In this document: positions 48,773-57,352 of the stretch, piece by piece
Layout: every line of letters starts with the position of its first letter
Numbering within the stretch: position 1 is the stretch's first letter
Assembly (NCBI RefSeq): GCF_029714945.1
Contig: NZ_CP121634.1
Coordinates: 5,849,001 to 5,913,000, forward strand
DNA: 64,000 bases
Direction of reading: 5' to 3'
From: Bradyrhizobium sp. CIAT3101
GTDB taxonomy: Bacteria; Pseudomonadota; Alphaproteobacteria; Rhizobiales; Xanthobacteraceae
The notes under the pieces: model-generated
Told to the model about the DNA's origin: nothing
Databases searched by the model: none
What the model saw: the letters and a program-made list of their open reading frames with translations, nothing else
Translations under genes and position numbers: made by a program

Positions 48773-50373
48773 GACACTGCCTCGAGTTGATCCGGCCGGA
48801 CGCTTGCTGATGGACGGTCGAGCGCGACCCGGACTTGGTCCAGTCCGCTGCTGAGCAGGCGACCGGCCAATTGCGGATCCCGTGCGGGATAGTCCTCACG
48901 CCGATGAAGGCCCCTGCTCTCCTTGCGCGCAGCCGCCGTGGCCACCGACCAGCGCGCCGTGGCCAGCAGCGCCGCGGTTTCGCGCAGCGCGATCGAACCG
49001 TCCTGGCCGTGATTTGCCACCTCACGCCACAGGTCTTCCAGGACGCGCGCGGATTCCGTGAGCCCTTTTTCCGTGCGGAACAGATTCTTGTCGAACGGGT
49101 GCATCTGGGCGCGCACGACGTCTCTGGCTGACGCAACATCAACGGCCTTGGGCAGACCGCGCGGGCGCAGCCCGGCCCGGCCAAGCGGCCGCAGCTCCGT
49201 CAAGCGAGCTTTCGTGCCGCGCGCCACGCGCGCGGCTGCGCGGCCCGCGAAAGTGCCGGACGACAGCGCCCATGCCGAATTGACGTTGCCGCCGCCGGAG
49301 ATCGCGCCGGCGACCTTCTCGCGCGATGCATTGTCGCCGGCGACGAACAGTCCCGGAACCGACGTCGCGCAATCCAGATCATGCACGCGCACGCCACCGA
49401 TGCCGCGGATGGTGCCGTCATTGTGCAGCGTGACTTCGAACCGGTCGCGATAGGGGTCCACTCCCCAGCGGTCGAACACCAGCGGCACGTTCGGCGAGAT
49501 CGTATGCAACCGCACCTTGATGTCGTCGGGCAGGCGGTCCAGCAAGCAGTAGACCGGCCCGCGCTGCAGTGCCCGGGCAAGACGGACTGTCTGATCGGGA
49601 CCAAACGGCAGGTCGAGCTCGTTGCCATCGGCGTCGGAGTAGGTCGCAAAGGCATAGGCCATGCTGCGCGTCATCGTGGAATGCGCCGGCGCAATGGTGT
49701 AGGCGGCGGTGAACTCCATGCCGGACAGTTCCGCGCCCGCCTCGGCCGCCATGAGGTAGCCGTCGCCGGTATTCGTGCGGGATCCCAATAGATGCGACAG
49801 AAAACTGGTCCCGCCCGCCGCGAGCACCACCGCGCCCGCTTCGATCCGATAGGCGCGGCCACCATCCTGCCGGCGCTGCCCGCGCGCACCGCCGATCGAT
49901 CCATCGGCGCGCGCCAGCAGCTCGATCACGGGCGAATGATCGAGAATAGTGACCCCGTGATTCAGCACGTGCTGGCGAAGCGCCCGCATATATTCCGGCC
50001 CGCGCACTGCGCGGTAGTTCACTCTGCCCTCGTCGTCCACGCCGAATTTGTAGGACGGGGCAAGCGTCGGCAGCGTGCGCCAGGTCTGGTCGAGGATGCG
50101 ATACATCCATTCAGCTTCGCCAAGGCCGAGCCCGGCGGCGACGCGATTGGCAACAACGGCGTCCCGCGCCGTGGGAGGATCCGGCGGCACCCACCAATGG
50201 CCCGGCCCCGCGGCGGCCGTGACGCCACTGGTGCCGCAATAGCCCTTGTCGGCCAGGACCACCCTCGCCCCCGCCTGCGCAGCAGAGACCGCCGCCCATG
50301 CGCCGGCCATTCCGCCGCCGACGATCAGCACGTCAGCCGTGATCGACAGCTCTTCGAGCGAGGACGACACCAT
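48769..50373 (-). CDS. FAD-dependent oxidoreductase, fumarate reductase/AprA-like (module 1)
   Basis: 534 residues from ATG 50371-50373. FAD-binding: ADVLIVGGGMAGAWAAVSAA, RVVLADKGYCGTSGVTAAAG and GLFVAGDNASREKVAGAISG then GGNVNSAWALSSG. The fold is that of fumarate reductase/succinate dehydrogenase flavoproteins and of AprA; the helical C-terminal region LEDLWREVANHGQDGSIALR and LHRREDYPARDP resembles the C-terminal domain of that superfamily. It pairs with the overlapping ferredoxin gene. It is a paralogue of the flavoprotein at 50765-52393 (shared DKGxCGTSGxTAAAG). Substrate unknown; adenylylsulfate, a sulfinate/sulfonate or a C4 acid are options, with sulfur context favoured. Confidence 0.87.
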   Translation of the reverse strand: MVSSSLEELSITADVLIVGGGMAGAWAAVSAAQAGARVVLADKGYCGTSGVTAAAGPGHWWVPPDPPTARDAVVANRVAAGLGLGEAEWMYRILDQTWRTLPTLAPSYKFGVDDEGRVNYRAVRGPEYMRALRQHVLNHGVTILDHSPVIELLARADGSIGGARGQRRQDGGRAYRIEAGAVVLAAGGTSFLSHLLGSRTNTGDGYLMAAEAGAELSGMEFTAAYTIAPAHSTMTRSMAYAFATYSDADGNELDLPFGPDQTVRLARALQRGPVYCLLDRLPDDIKVRLHTISPNVPLVFDRWGVDPYRDRFEVTLHNDGTIRGIGGVRVHDLDCATSVPGLFVAGDNASREKVAGAISGGGNVNSAWALSSGTFAGRAAARVARGTKARLTELRPLGRAGLRPRGLPKAVDVASARDVVRAQMHPFDKNLFRTEKGLTESARVLEDLWREVANHGQDGSIALRETAALLATARWSVATAAARKESRGLHRREDYPARDPQLAGRLLSSGLDQVRVALDRPSASVRPDQLEAVS

Positions 50374-50447
50374 GATCTCCGCTTTTATCTCGCGCACCCG
50401 CCTGACACGCCCGTCGTCGCCGACGTGCGGTCCGGTTGGCGCAAACT

Positions 50448-50768
50448 TCAATGACCGAACAGCCGATAGCTCCGATCGGCCGCCCGGAGGTGCCGGTTCT
50501 CATCGGTCCAGCCGACCGCGCGCCGGTAACTTCCCAACACGGCGGCTTCCTTCAGTGCGGCCACATCGACCGCTTGCGGCGCTTCGGCAAAGGGAGAAAC
50601 AAACAGCGCATCTTCCGGACAATAGAGCTCGCACAGGAAGCAGGTCTGGCAGTCGCCCTGGCGGGCGATGACGGGAATGCCGTCGGTCTTGTCGAAGACG
50701 TTGGTCGGGCACACGTTGACGCAGATGTCGCAGGCCGTGCACCGCTCTGTATCGATGACCTCGATCAT
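50448..50768 (-). CDS. 2x[4Fe-4S] ferredoxin-type protein (module 2)
   Basis: 106 residues with two cluster motifs, CTACDICVNVCP and CQTCFLCELYCP. N-terminal MIEVIDTERCTACDICVNVC and the GDCQTCFLCELYC block match module 1 closely, and a C-terminal tail (VLGSYRRAVGWTDENRH) is again present but shorter. The ATG overlaps the stop of the paralogous flavoprotein gene. It would pass electrons to or from that flavoprotein. After it there is a 74-bp gap before module 1 begins. Confidence 0.85.
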   Translation of the reverse strand: MIEVIDTERCTACDICVNVCPTNVFDKTDGIPVIARQGDCQTCFLCELYCPEDALFVSPFAEAPQAVDVAALKEAAVLGSYRRAVGWTDENRHLRAADRSYRLFGH

Positions 50769-52393
50769 TCGGCGGCCTCCGAATAATGGGCAGACGCGAG
50801 CGGACGCGTCGATGTCCAGACATCGTCGAGCCCGCCGGTCGTCACGAGATGCAGGTAGCGATCATCCGGCTCGGGATAATCGTCCCGGCGATGCATTCCC
50901 CGGCTTTCTTGGCGCGCCAGCGCGCTGCGATACATCCAGCGCGCGGTCGCAAGCATGGCAGCGGCCTCGCGTCCACGCAGCAGCTCCTGGTCGTCCGGCG
51001 CATCGGCGCGCGACGCCTCGGACCACAGGCCATCCAGACGACGCAGAGAGTCGCCCAGTCGCCCGGCCTCGCGGAAATAATTCAGCTCGTAGGGGAACAC
51101 CTCGTCCTGAACGCTCCGCGCAAGCGCGCCGCCGTGCAACGGCGGCCCGCTGCGGTCGTGCAAACCAACCGTGCCGCGTCGGAACGCCTGACGCCCGATC
51201 GTCGTGCCCAGTTGACGCGCAAACTCGGCGGCGCCCTCGCCGGCCCAATAGCCCGAAGACATCGCCCAGGCCGCGTTGTGGCTGCCGCCGCCGGTGAAGC
51301 CGCCGCAGATCAGTTCGCGGGTCGCAGCATCGCCTGCCGCGTAGAGGCCCGGAACGGTGGTCGCGCAACTATCGTCGACGATGCGCAGACCGCCCGTCCC
51401 GCGAACGGTCCCCTCGAGGCGAAGCGTGATCGGGAAACGTTGCGCGAAGGGATCGATGCCGGTGCGGTCGAACGGGAGAAAGAAGTTCGGCTGCGACGCG
51501 CGCATGTGCCGTTGGGTCTCGGCATCGGCCTGGTCGAGTTGGGCATAGACAGGCCCCTGCCGCAGCGCGCGCGCAATGACCGACCGGCCGCCCTTCGACG
51601 ACGCTCCGGGAATGACGCTGCCCCGCTGATCCGTAAAACTCGCCCAGCTGTAGAACAGGGTCTTGGTCACCGATCCGAAGGCCGGCGAGATCGCGTAGGC
51701 GTTGGAGAACTCCATGCTGGTGAATTCCGCACCCGCTTCCGCCGCAAGGAGATAGCCGTCACCGGTCAGCACGTTCGAGCCCAGCGTCTTGCTGAGGAAT
51801 GCGCATCCGCCGGTTGCGATCACCACGGCCTTGGCGTTGACCACCCAGCGGTCGCCTTTCTGACGACGCAGGCCCGCAGCGCCCGCAACCACGCCGCTGC
51901 CATCGACCAGCAATTCTAGCGCCGGCGAATGATCGAGGATGGTGACGCCGGCCTGTTTGGTCCGCTTGCGCATCAGGCGCATGTATTCGGGGCCCTGCAG
52001 CGAATTCCGCTGCGGCTTGCCGTCGTCATCGGCGGGATAAGGATAGCCCCAGTCGGCGAGTTGGTTGCTCTGGACGTAGGTGCGGTCCAGCACCCGCGCC
52101 ATCCAGCGGCGATCCTGGAGATAGCCGCCCAGCTTCTCGCGGCTGGCCATCGCCGCCTCCCGGCGTTCGGGAGCGGGGTCGACGTACCACACACTGGTGC
52201 CGGCCGCCGCGGTCGCCCCTGACGTGCCGCAAAATCCCTTGTCCGCCAGCACGACGCGTGCGCCGTGCCTGGCAGCACTGATCGCGGCCCACGTCCCCGC
52301 GGGACCGCCGCCGAGCACCAGCACATCGGCGTCGAACACAATCGAACCTGCCGAACTCGACAGCTTCTCGGCACCGCCAGATGAATTCGTCAT
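50765..52393 (-). CDS. FAD-dependent oxidoreductase, fumarate reductase/AprA-like (module 2)
   Basis: 542 residues. FAD motifs ADVLVLGGGPAGTWAAISAA, RVVLADKGFCGTSGATAAAG and GLYAAGDAATRELICGGFTG then GGSHNAAWAMSSG. The C-terminal helical part includes VFPYELNYFREAGRLGDSLR and ESRGMHRRDDYPEPDD. It is clearly paralogous to module 1 yet diverged (different loops, PAPERREAAMASREKLGG), so the duplication is old and both are probably active. Its ferredoxin partner follows in overlap, and a MetQ-like gene ends 24 bp upstream. Likely cytoplasmic, with no signal peptide. Confidence 0.87.
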   Translation of the reverse strand: MTNSSGGAEKLSSSAGSIVFDADVLVLGGGPAGTWAAISAARHGARVVLADKGFCGTSGATAAAGTSVWYVDPAPERREAAMASREKLGGYLQDRRWMARVLDRTYVQSNQLADWGYPYPADDDGKPQRNSLQGPEYMRLMRKRTKQAGVTILDHSPALELLVDGSGVVAGAAGLRRQKGDRWVVNAKAVVIATGGCAFLSKTLGSNVLTGDGYLLAAEAGAEFTSMEFSNAYAISPAFGSVTKTLFYSWASFTDQRGSVIPGASSKGGRSVIARALRQGPVYAQLDQADAETQRHMRASQPNFFLPFDRTGIDPFAQRFPITLRLEGTVRGTGGLRIVDDSCATTVPGLYAAGDAATRELICGGFTGGGSHNAAWAMSSGYWAGEGAAEFARQLGTTIGRQAFRRGTVGLHDRSGPPLHGGALARSVQDEVFPYELNYFREAGRLGDSLRRLDGLWSEASRADAPDDQELLRGREAAAMLATARWMYRSALARQESRGMHRRDDYPEPDDRYLHLVTTGGLDDVWTSTRPLASAHYSEAAE

Positions 52394-52417
52394 CGCTCGT
52401 CTCCGGATTGAACCTGT

Positions 52418-53200
52418 TCAGAATGCCGGGATTTGTCCGGGCAATTTGTCCTTGATGAGCTGGCGGACCGTATCGTTCTGATAGGCGCGCACCAGCTTCG
52501 CGACCCAGGGAGCATCCTTGTCCTTCTCGCGAACGGCGATGAAGTTGTTGTAGGGATTGTTGACCGAGGATTCGATCGCGATGGAATCCTTGCCCGGGAT
52601 GAGGCCCGCCGGGACGGCGTAGTTCGTGTTGATGACGGCGGCGTCGACGTCATCCAGGCTGCGCGGCAGCTGGGCGGCGTCGATCTCCCGGATCTTGAGC
52701 TTTTTGGGATTTCCGGTCACATCGAGCACGGTCGGCAGGATCCCTACCCCGTCCTTGAGCGCGATCAGCTTCTCCGCCTCAAGCAGCCGCAAGGCGCGAC
52801 CGCCATTCGACGGATCGTTCGGGATGCCGATCGAGGCACCGTCCTTGATCTCGGCAACCGATTTCGCCTTCCGGGAATAGAGCCCGATCGGGGCGACGAT
52901 CGTCTCGCCGACGGCAACGATCTTGTATCCGCGCGTCTTGATCTGGTTATCCAGGAAAGGCTTGTGCTGAAAGGCATTGGCGTCGAGATCGCCGACATCG
53001 AGCGCGGCATTGGGCAGCAGATAGTCGTTGAAGACGACGACTTGGACGTCGAGGCCATCCTTGGCGGCGATCTCCTTCACCTTTGCCCAGACGATTTCGG
53101 AATCGCCACCCGATATCCCGACCTTGATCTTCTGATCCGCGGAAGCCGGCGCCGTGAACAGGGCAACGGCGGCCATCACGAGGAACAAGCGACGCTTCAT
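52418..53200 (-). CDS. MetQ/NlpA family ABC transporter substrate-binding protein (distal copy)
   Basis: 260 residues. Signal peptide MKRRLFLVMAAVALFTAPAS ends in SADQ, with no lipobox cysteine, so the protein is soluble in the periplasm, unlike classical lipoprotein MetQ. The NlpA/MetQ fold is evident: IKVGISGGDSEIVWAKVKEI, DVGDLDANAFQHKPFLDNQI, GETIVAPIGLYSRKAKSVAE and SIGIPNDPSNGGRALRLLEA. Family ligands are methionine and related sulfur compounds. No MetN or MetI gene is in the window. It is followed at 24 bp by the module 2 flavoprotein. Confidence 0.9.
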   Translation of the reverse strand: MKRRLFLVMAAVALFTAPASADQKIKVGISGGDSEIVWAKVKEIAAKDGLDVQVVVFNDYLLPNAALDVGDLDANAFQHKPFLDNQIKTRGYKIVAVGETIVAPIGLYSRKAKSVAEIKDGASIGIPNDPSNGGRALRLLEAEKLIALKDGVGILPTVLDVTGNPKKLKIREIDAAQLPRSLDDVDAAVINTNYAVPAGLIPGKDSIAIESSVNNPYNNFIAVREKDKDAPWVAKLVRAYQNDTVRQLIKDKLPGQIPAF

Positions 53201-53243
53201 GATCTATGTTCTCCTAGTCGAGCGATATGATTGATTGAGACGG

Positions 53244-53495
53244 CTACCCGACGCGGGCAACCAGGACATCCGCCGCCGCATCGGCGAATTCGGCGGACAT
53301 ATCGTGGAAGGCGACACGCTCCTGAACCGTCGCGACGCGCGGCTGATGGCTTGACGTCTTCGCACCCCGTCGATCCCGCCAAGACCGACCGATCGCGCGC
53401 GCAAACCGCGGCGAGCCAGCAATCTCCGCCGCCTGCATCTTGCTGCTCGCCGCGAACGCAAGGCTCATGTGATCGACGTCGACGACATAGATCAT
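53244..53495 (-). CDS. Small protein of unknown function between two MetQ genes
   Basis: 83 residues. It reads MIYVVDVDHMSLAFAASSKM, SPRFARAIGRSWRDRRGAKT and VATVQERVAFHDMSAEFADA. Third codon positions are GC-rich like those of the neighbours and AAGGA lies about nine bases before the ATG, which support a real gene. No signal peptide or known motif is seen. It sits in the same direction between two MetQ-like genes (29 and 43 bp gaps), so it is probably part of that operon. Confidence 0.6.
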   Translation of the reverse strand: MIYVVDVDHMSLAFAASSKMQAAEIAGSPRFARAIGRSWRDRRGAKTSSHQPRVATVQERVAFHDMSAEFADAAADVLVARVG

Positions 53496-53524
53496 GGCGT
53501 CATGTCCTTGCGCCGCGCGTGCTC

Positions 53525-54322
53525 TCAGCTGCTGAACCCGGCCGGAATGAACGCCGGCAGCTTCTCCTCGATGAACTGCTTCACCTCGGGCGAATTGAAC
53601 ACCTGGATGAAGGCTTTCAGCCGCGGATCGTCCTTCTTGTCGGGGCGGGCCGTGAAGCGCAGCACCAGACCCTCGTCGACGGTGCGATCAATGATGAGCG
53701 CCGATTTCGGGTCGCCGCCGGCCGGAATGAGATAGGTGATGTTGACGAGTGCCAGCGTCACGTCGTCGAGCGAACGATAGGTCTGCGCCGGGTCGAGCTC
53801 GACGATCTTGAGGTTCTTGGGATTGTCGGTGATATCGAACTTGCTGACCGAAAAGCCCTTGCCGGGCGCGAGCTTGATCAGCCCGGCCCGCTCCAGCAGG
53901 ATCAGACCGCGGGCCCCGTTGAGCGGCTCGTTCGGAATGGCGACGCTGTCGCCCGACTTGATCTCGTCGAGCGTCTTGATCTTCTTCGAGAACAGGCCGA
54001 CCGGCGCGATGACGCCGACCTTGTCGACCTGCACCAGATTGAAGCCGCGCTGCTTGTTCTGAAGCGCAAGGTAGGTCGCATGCTGGAACAGATTGGCGTC
54101 GACGTCGCCGCTGTTGACGACTTCGTTCAACGCCACCCAGTCCGACAGCTCGACGATCTTGACGTCCTGCCCCTTCTCCTTGGCGAGCTTGGCGGCAAAG
54201 GACGCCAATTGCGCGACAGGGCCGGCGCTGGTCGCGATCTTCAGCGGTTCGCCGGCGAAGGCCGCCGCTGTGAATGCGAGCCAAAGGCCCGCGGCTTGCG
54301 CGGTACGACGAAGGATTCTCAT
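53525..54322 (-). CDS. MetQ/NlpA family ABC transporter substrate-binding protein (proximal copy)
   Basis: 265 residues from ATG 54320-54322; a TTG seven codons upstream is an alternative. Signal peptide ends AAAFAGEP, again with no lipobox Cys. NlpA/MetQ features: NSGDVDANLFQHATYLALQN, VDKVGVIAPVGLFSKKIKTL and SVAIPNEPLNGARGLILLER. It is clearly diverged from the distal copy, so the two likely bind different ligands. It lies 36 bp after the MetY-type gene. Together they suggest import of an organosulfur compound that is converted to homocysteine or cysteine. Confidence 0.9.
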   Translation of the reverse strand: MRILRRTAQAAGLWLAFTAAAFAGEPLKIATSAGPVAQLASFAAKLAKEKGQDVKIVELSDWVALNEVVNSGDVDANLFQHATYLALQNKQRGFNLVQVDKVGVIAPVGLFSKKIKTLDEIKSGDSVAIPNEPLNGARGLILLERAGLIKLAPGKGFSVSKFDITDNPKNLKIVELDPAQTYRSLDDVTLALVNITYLIPAGGDPKSALIIDRTVDEGLVLRFTARPDKKDDPRLKAFIQVFNSPEVKQFIEEKLPAFIPAGFSS

Positions 54323-54358
54323 GACTTCCAATTCCCGTTTCAATTCGGATGACGCGTT

Positions 54359-55678
54359 TCACGCCGCCTTGCGCGCACCGGCCTCGGCATGCGCCAGCGC
54401 CTGGCCGAGATCGGCCAGAATGTCGTCGGGATGCTCGATCCCGACCGACAGGCGGACATAGCCGGGCGTGACGCCGGCGGCGAGCTGCTCGGCCGCGGTG
54501 AGTTGCTGATGCGTCGTCGACGCCGGATGAATGGCCAGCGAGCGCGCGTCGCCGATATTGGCGACGTGATAGAACAGCTTGAGCGCATCGATGAACCGCC
54601 GGCCGGCTTCGACGCCCCCCTTCAGCTCGAAGCCGACCAGCCCGCCAAAACCGCCCTTCAGATAGGCGTCCGCCCTGCGCCGGTTCTCCCCGCTTTGCAG
54701 TCCGGGAAAGATCACACTCGCGACCGAGGCGTGCTGGGCGAGGAAGTTCGCGACCTTCACCGCGTTCTCATTGTGCTGCCGGATCCGCAGTGGCAGGGTC
54801 TCGATGCCCTGGATGAACTGGAAGGCGTTTTGCGGCGCGATCGATGCGCCGAGATCACGCAGCAGCTTGACGCGGGCGCGCAGGATGTAGGCGATCGGGC
54901 CGAGCGGCTTCGCGGCTTCCGTCCAGATCGCGCCGTGATAGGCCTCGTCAGGCTTGTTCAGCAGCGGGAAGCGCTCCGCATGCGCGGCCCAGTCGAAATT
55001 GCCGCCGTCGACGATGGCCCCGCCAATGGCGGTGCCGTGGCCGCCGATATACTTGGTGGTCGAATAGACCACCACCGCGGCGCCGTGCTCGAACGGACGC
55101 GCGATCAGGGGCGAGGCCGTATTGTCGAGAATGAGCGGCACGCCCAGCGAACGGCCAATGTCCGCGACCTCCTTGATCGGGAATACGTTCAGCTTGGGAT
55201 TGGGAAGCGTCTCACCGAAATAGGCCCGCGTCTTCGCGTCGGTTGCGCGGCGGAAATTCTCGGGGTCCGCGGGATCGACGAACCGGACCTCAATGCCGAA
55301 CTGCTTCAGCGTCTGCGAGAGGAGCGTCCAGGTCCCGCCGTAGAGATCGGTCGACGACACGATGTTGTCGCCGGCCTGCGCGATGTTGAAGATCGCGAAG
55401 GCCGACGCCGTCTGTCCGGAGGCAACTGCGAGGGCAGCCGCCCCGCCCTCGAGTGCGGCAAGCCGGTCCTCGAAAGCCTGCTGGGTCGGATTGCCGATGC
55501 GGGTGTAGATTGGCCCGAGTTGCTCGAGCGCGAACAGGCGCGAGGCGTGGTCCGTGTTTTCGAACTGGAATGACGTGGTCTGATAGATCGGAACCGCCAC
55601 CGCACCAGTGGCGGGGTCGGTGCGGTACGATCCACCATGCAACGCGAGCGTCTCGAAGTTCCGGGTCTCCAACGTCAT
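54359..55678 (-). CDS. metY: O-acetylhomoserine aminocarboxypropyltransferase/sulfhydrylase (MetY type)
   Basis: 439 residues from ATG 55676-55678 with AAGGGA upstream. PLP-dependent Cys/Met metabolism family: TDPATGAVAVPIYQTTSFQF, ALEGGAAALAVASGQTASAF, and YSTTKYIGGHGTAIGG with the PLP lysine. The length (about 430) and ETLALHGGSY start are those of MetY rather than MetB/MetZ. It makes homocysteine from O-acetylhomoserine and sulfide (or thiols). It is the first gene of the minus-strand sulfur run and is divergent from an LLM monooxygenase, 256 bp away; I see no specific operator there. Confidence 0.92.
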   Translation of the reverse strand: MTLETRNFETLALHGGSYRTDPATGAVAVPIYQTTSFQFENTDHASRLFALEQLGPIYTRIGNPTQQAFEDRLAALEGGAAALAVASGQTASAFAIFNIAQAGDNIVSSTDLYGGTWTLLSQTLKQFGIEVRFVDPADPENFRRATDAKTRAYFGETLPNPKLNVFPIKEVADIGRSLGVPLILDNTASPLIARPFEHGAAVVVYSTTKYIGGHGTAIGGAIVDGGNFDWAAHAERFPLLNKPDEAYHGAIWTEAAKPLGPIAYILRARVKLLRDLGASIAPQNAFQFIQGIETLPLRIRQHNENAVKVANFLAQHASVASVIFPGLQSGENRRRADAYLKGGFGGLVGFELKGGVEAGRRFIDALKLFYHVANIGDARSLAIHPASTTHQQLTAAEQLAAGVTPGYVRLSVGIEHPDDILADLGQALAHAEAGARKAA

Positions 55679-55934
55679 CTGCAATTCCCTTATCTCATCT
55701 CGAGAGCGCGCAACCTGCGCGGCAAGCCGTGCTTGTCGACGAAAATGATGCGGGCGGATTCCGCGGCTGTCGAGCGTGTCCGAAAAATAGCGATGCGCGT
55801 GCTGCGTCACCGTCGCTTCGTAACGCGTTTCTTTCGGCTCCTTCGCCGAATTGGAAACAAACTCGCTCGCGCGAAATGTTAAAAATGGCCACGCGGAGCG
55901 GATCTGCTTCGCAATTGATGATCGGGCCCCGACC

Positions 55935-57341
55935 ATGACGAGACCGCGCGAGCTGCGTTTCAACGCCTTCAACATGACTGCGCCGAGCCACAATTGGGCC
56001 GGCCTGTGGTCTCATCCGCGCGACGCATCGATCGATTACAACACGCTCGAATATTGGACCGACTACGCCAGGACCGCCGAACGAGGGTTGCTCGACGGCA
56101 TCTTCCTGGCGGATGTGTTCGGCGTATACGATGTCTATGGCGGCAATGCCGAAGCTGCCGCACAGCATGGCGTGCAACTTCCCAACGCGGACCCGACACT
56201 GCTGGTGTCCGCGATGGCGCTCGTCACCCGCCACCTCGGCTTCGGCATCACCTCGAACCTGACCTTCGAGCATCCCTATCAACTGGCGCGCACGTTTTCG
56301 ACGCTCGACCATCTGACCAGGGGCAGGATCGGCTGGAACATCGTCACCGGCTATCTCGACAGCGGCGCGCGCGGCATGGGGCTTCCGGCCGGCCGCGCCC
56401 ATGATGATCGTTATGACGCGGCCGAGGACTTCCTCACCGCGGCCTACAAGCTGTGGGAGGGAAGCTGGGAGGACGACGCCGTCCGCCGTGATCGCGACAG
56501 GCGCATTTTCACCGACCCCGCAAAGCTCCACCGCGTGCTGCACGAGGGCCCCTATTTCAAGGTCGACGGCATCCATCTCGCCGAGCCCTCGCCGCAGCGG
56601 ACGCCATTGCTGTATCAGGCCGGCACCTCGAAACGCGGTCGCGCCTTCGCGGCCCAGCATTCGGAAGCGATCTTTCTCAATGGCCAGACCAGGCCGATCC
56701 TGGCGCGCTCAGTCCGCGAGATCCGCGAGGCGGCCAAGGCCTATGGCCGCGATCCCTATGACATCCGCATGTTTGCCGGCGCGACTGTGATCGTGGCGCG
56801 GACGCGCGCCGAGGCGAACGATCTGCTCGAGGACTATGCGCGGCATGTCGACCAGACCGGCCAGCTCGCCTTGTTGTCGGGCTGGACCGGCATCGACTTC
56901 TCGACCTACCGGCCCGACCAGCCGATCGAATATGTCGAGAGCAACGCCATCCAGTCGATGGTCGAGAATTTCACGGTGCGAAGCGAGCGGCCGGTCAAGG
57001 TCGGCGACCTCGCGAGCCTCAGCCGCGCCGGCGCCCGCTCGCCCTTCGTGGTCGGCTCGCCGCAGGACGTCGCCGACGAGCTGATCGCGTGGGCGGACGA
57101 GACCGATGTCGACGGCTTCAACCTATTCCGCCTGGTCGTGCCGGAGTCGCTGAACGCCTTCGTCGATCTCGTGGTACCGGAGCTGCAATCGCGCGGAGTC
57201 TACAAGACCGCCTATCGCGACGGCACGCTGCGCGAAAAGCTGTTCCCGGGGCGCGGTCCGCGGCTGCACGGCACGCATCCCGGCGCTCGTTTTCGGCGTT
57301 CGCCTTCGATGGCCGCGGTCCAATCCGACGCCGCCGAATAG
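55935..57341 (+). CDS. LLM class flavin-dependent monooxygenase (NtaA/SnaA/DszA family)
   Basis: 468 residues from ATG 55935. Family motifs of the NtaA/DszA branch of luciferase-like monooxygenases: LRFNAFNMTAPSHNWAGLWS, TAERGLLDGIFLADVFGVYD, STLDHLTRGRIGWNIVTGYL and TPLLYQAGTSKRGRAFAAQH. These use reduced FMN and O2 to cleave C-N or C-S bonds in nitrilotriacetate, sulfones or related compounds. Divergent from MetY, so a sulfur compound is favoured. No flavin reductase is in this part of the window. It is convergent with a LysR gene 11 bp away. Confidence 0.9.
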   Translation: MTRPRELRFNAFNMTAPSHNWAGLWSHPRDASIDYNTLEYWTDYARTAERGLLDGIFLADVFGVYDVYGGNAEAAAQHGVQLPNADPTLLVSAMALVTRHLGFGITSNLTFEHPYQLARTFSTLDHLTRGRIGWNIVTGYLDSGARGMGLPAGRAHDDRYDAAEDFLTAAYKLWEGSWEDDAVRRDRDRRIFTDPAKLHRVLHEGPYFKVDGIHLAEPSPQRTPLLYQAGTSKRGRAFAAQHSEAIFLNGQTRPILARSVREIREAAKAYGRDPYDIRMFAGATVIVARTRAEANDLLEDYARHVDQTGQLALLSGWTGIDFSTYRPDQPIEYVESNAIQSMVENFTVRSERPVKVGDLASLSRAGARSPFVVGSPQDVADELIAWADETDVDGFNLFRLVVPESLNAFVDLVVPELQSRGVYKTAYRDGTLREKLFPGRGPRLHGTHPGARFRRSPSMAAVQSDAAE

Positions 57342-57352
57342 CGGCGCGAATC

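Noticed and set aside
52418..54322. A complete methionine ABC importer
   Set aside because: Only binding proteins are present; no MetN ATPase or MetI permease could be found in the window.
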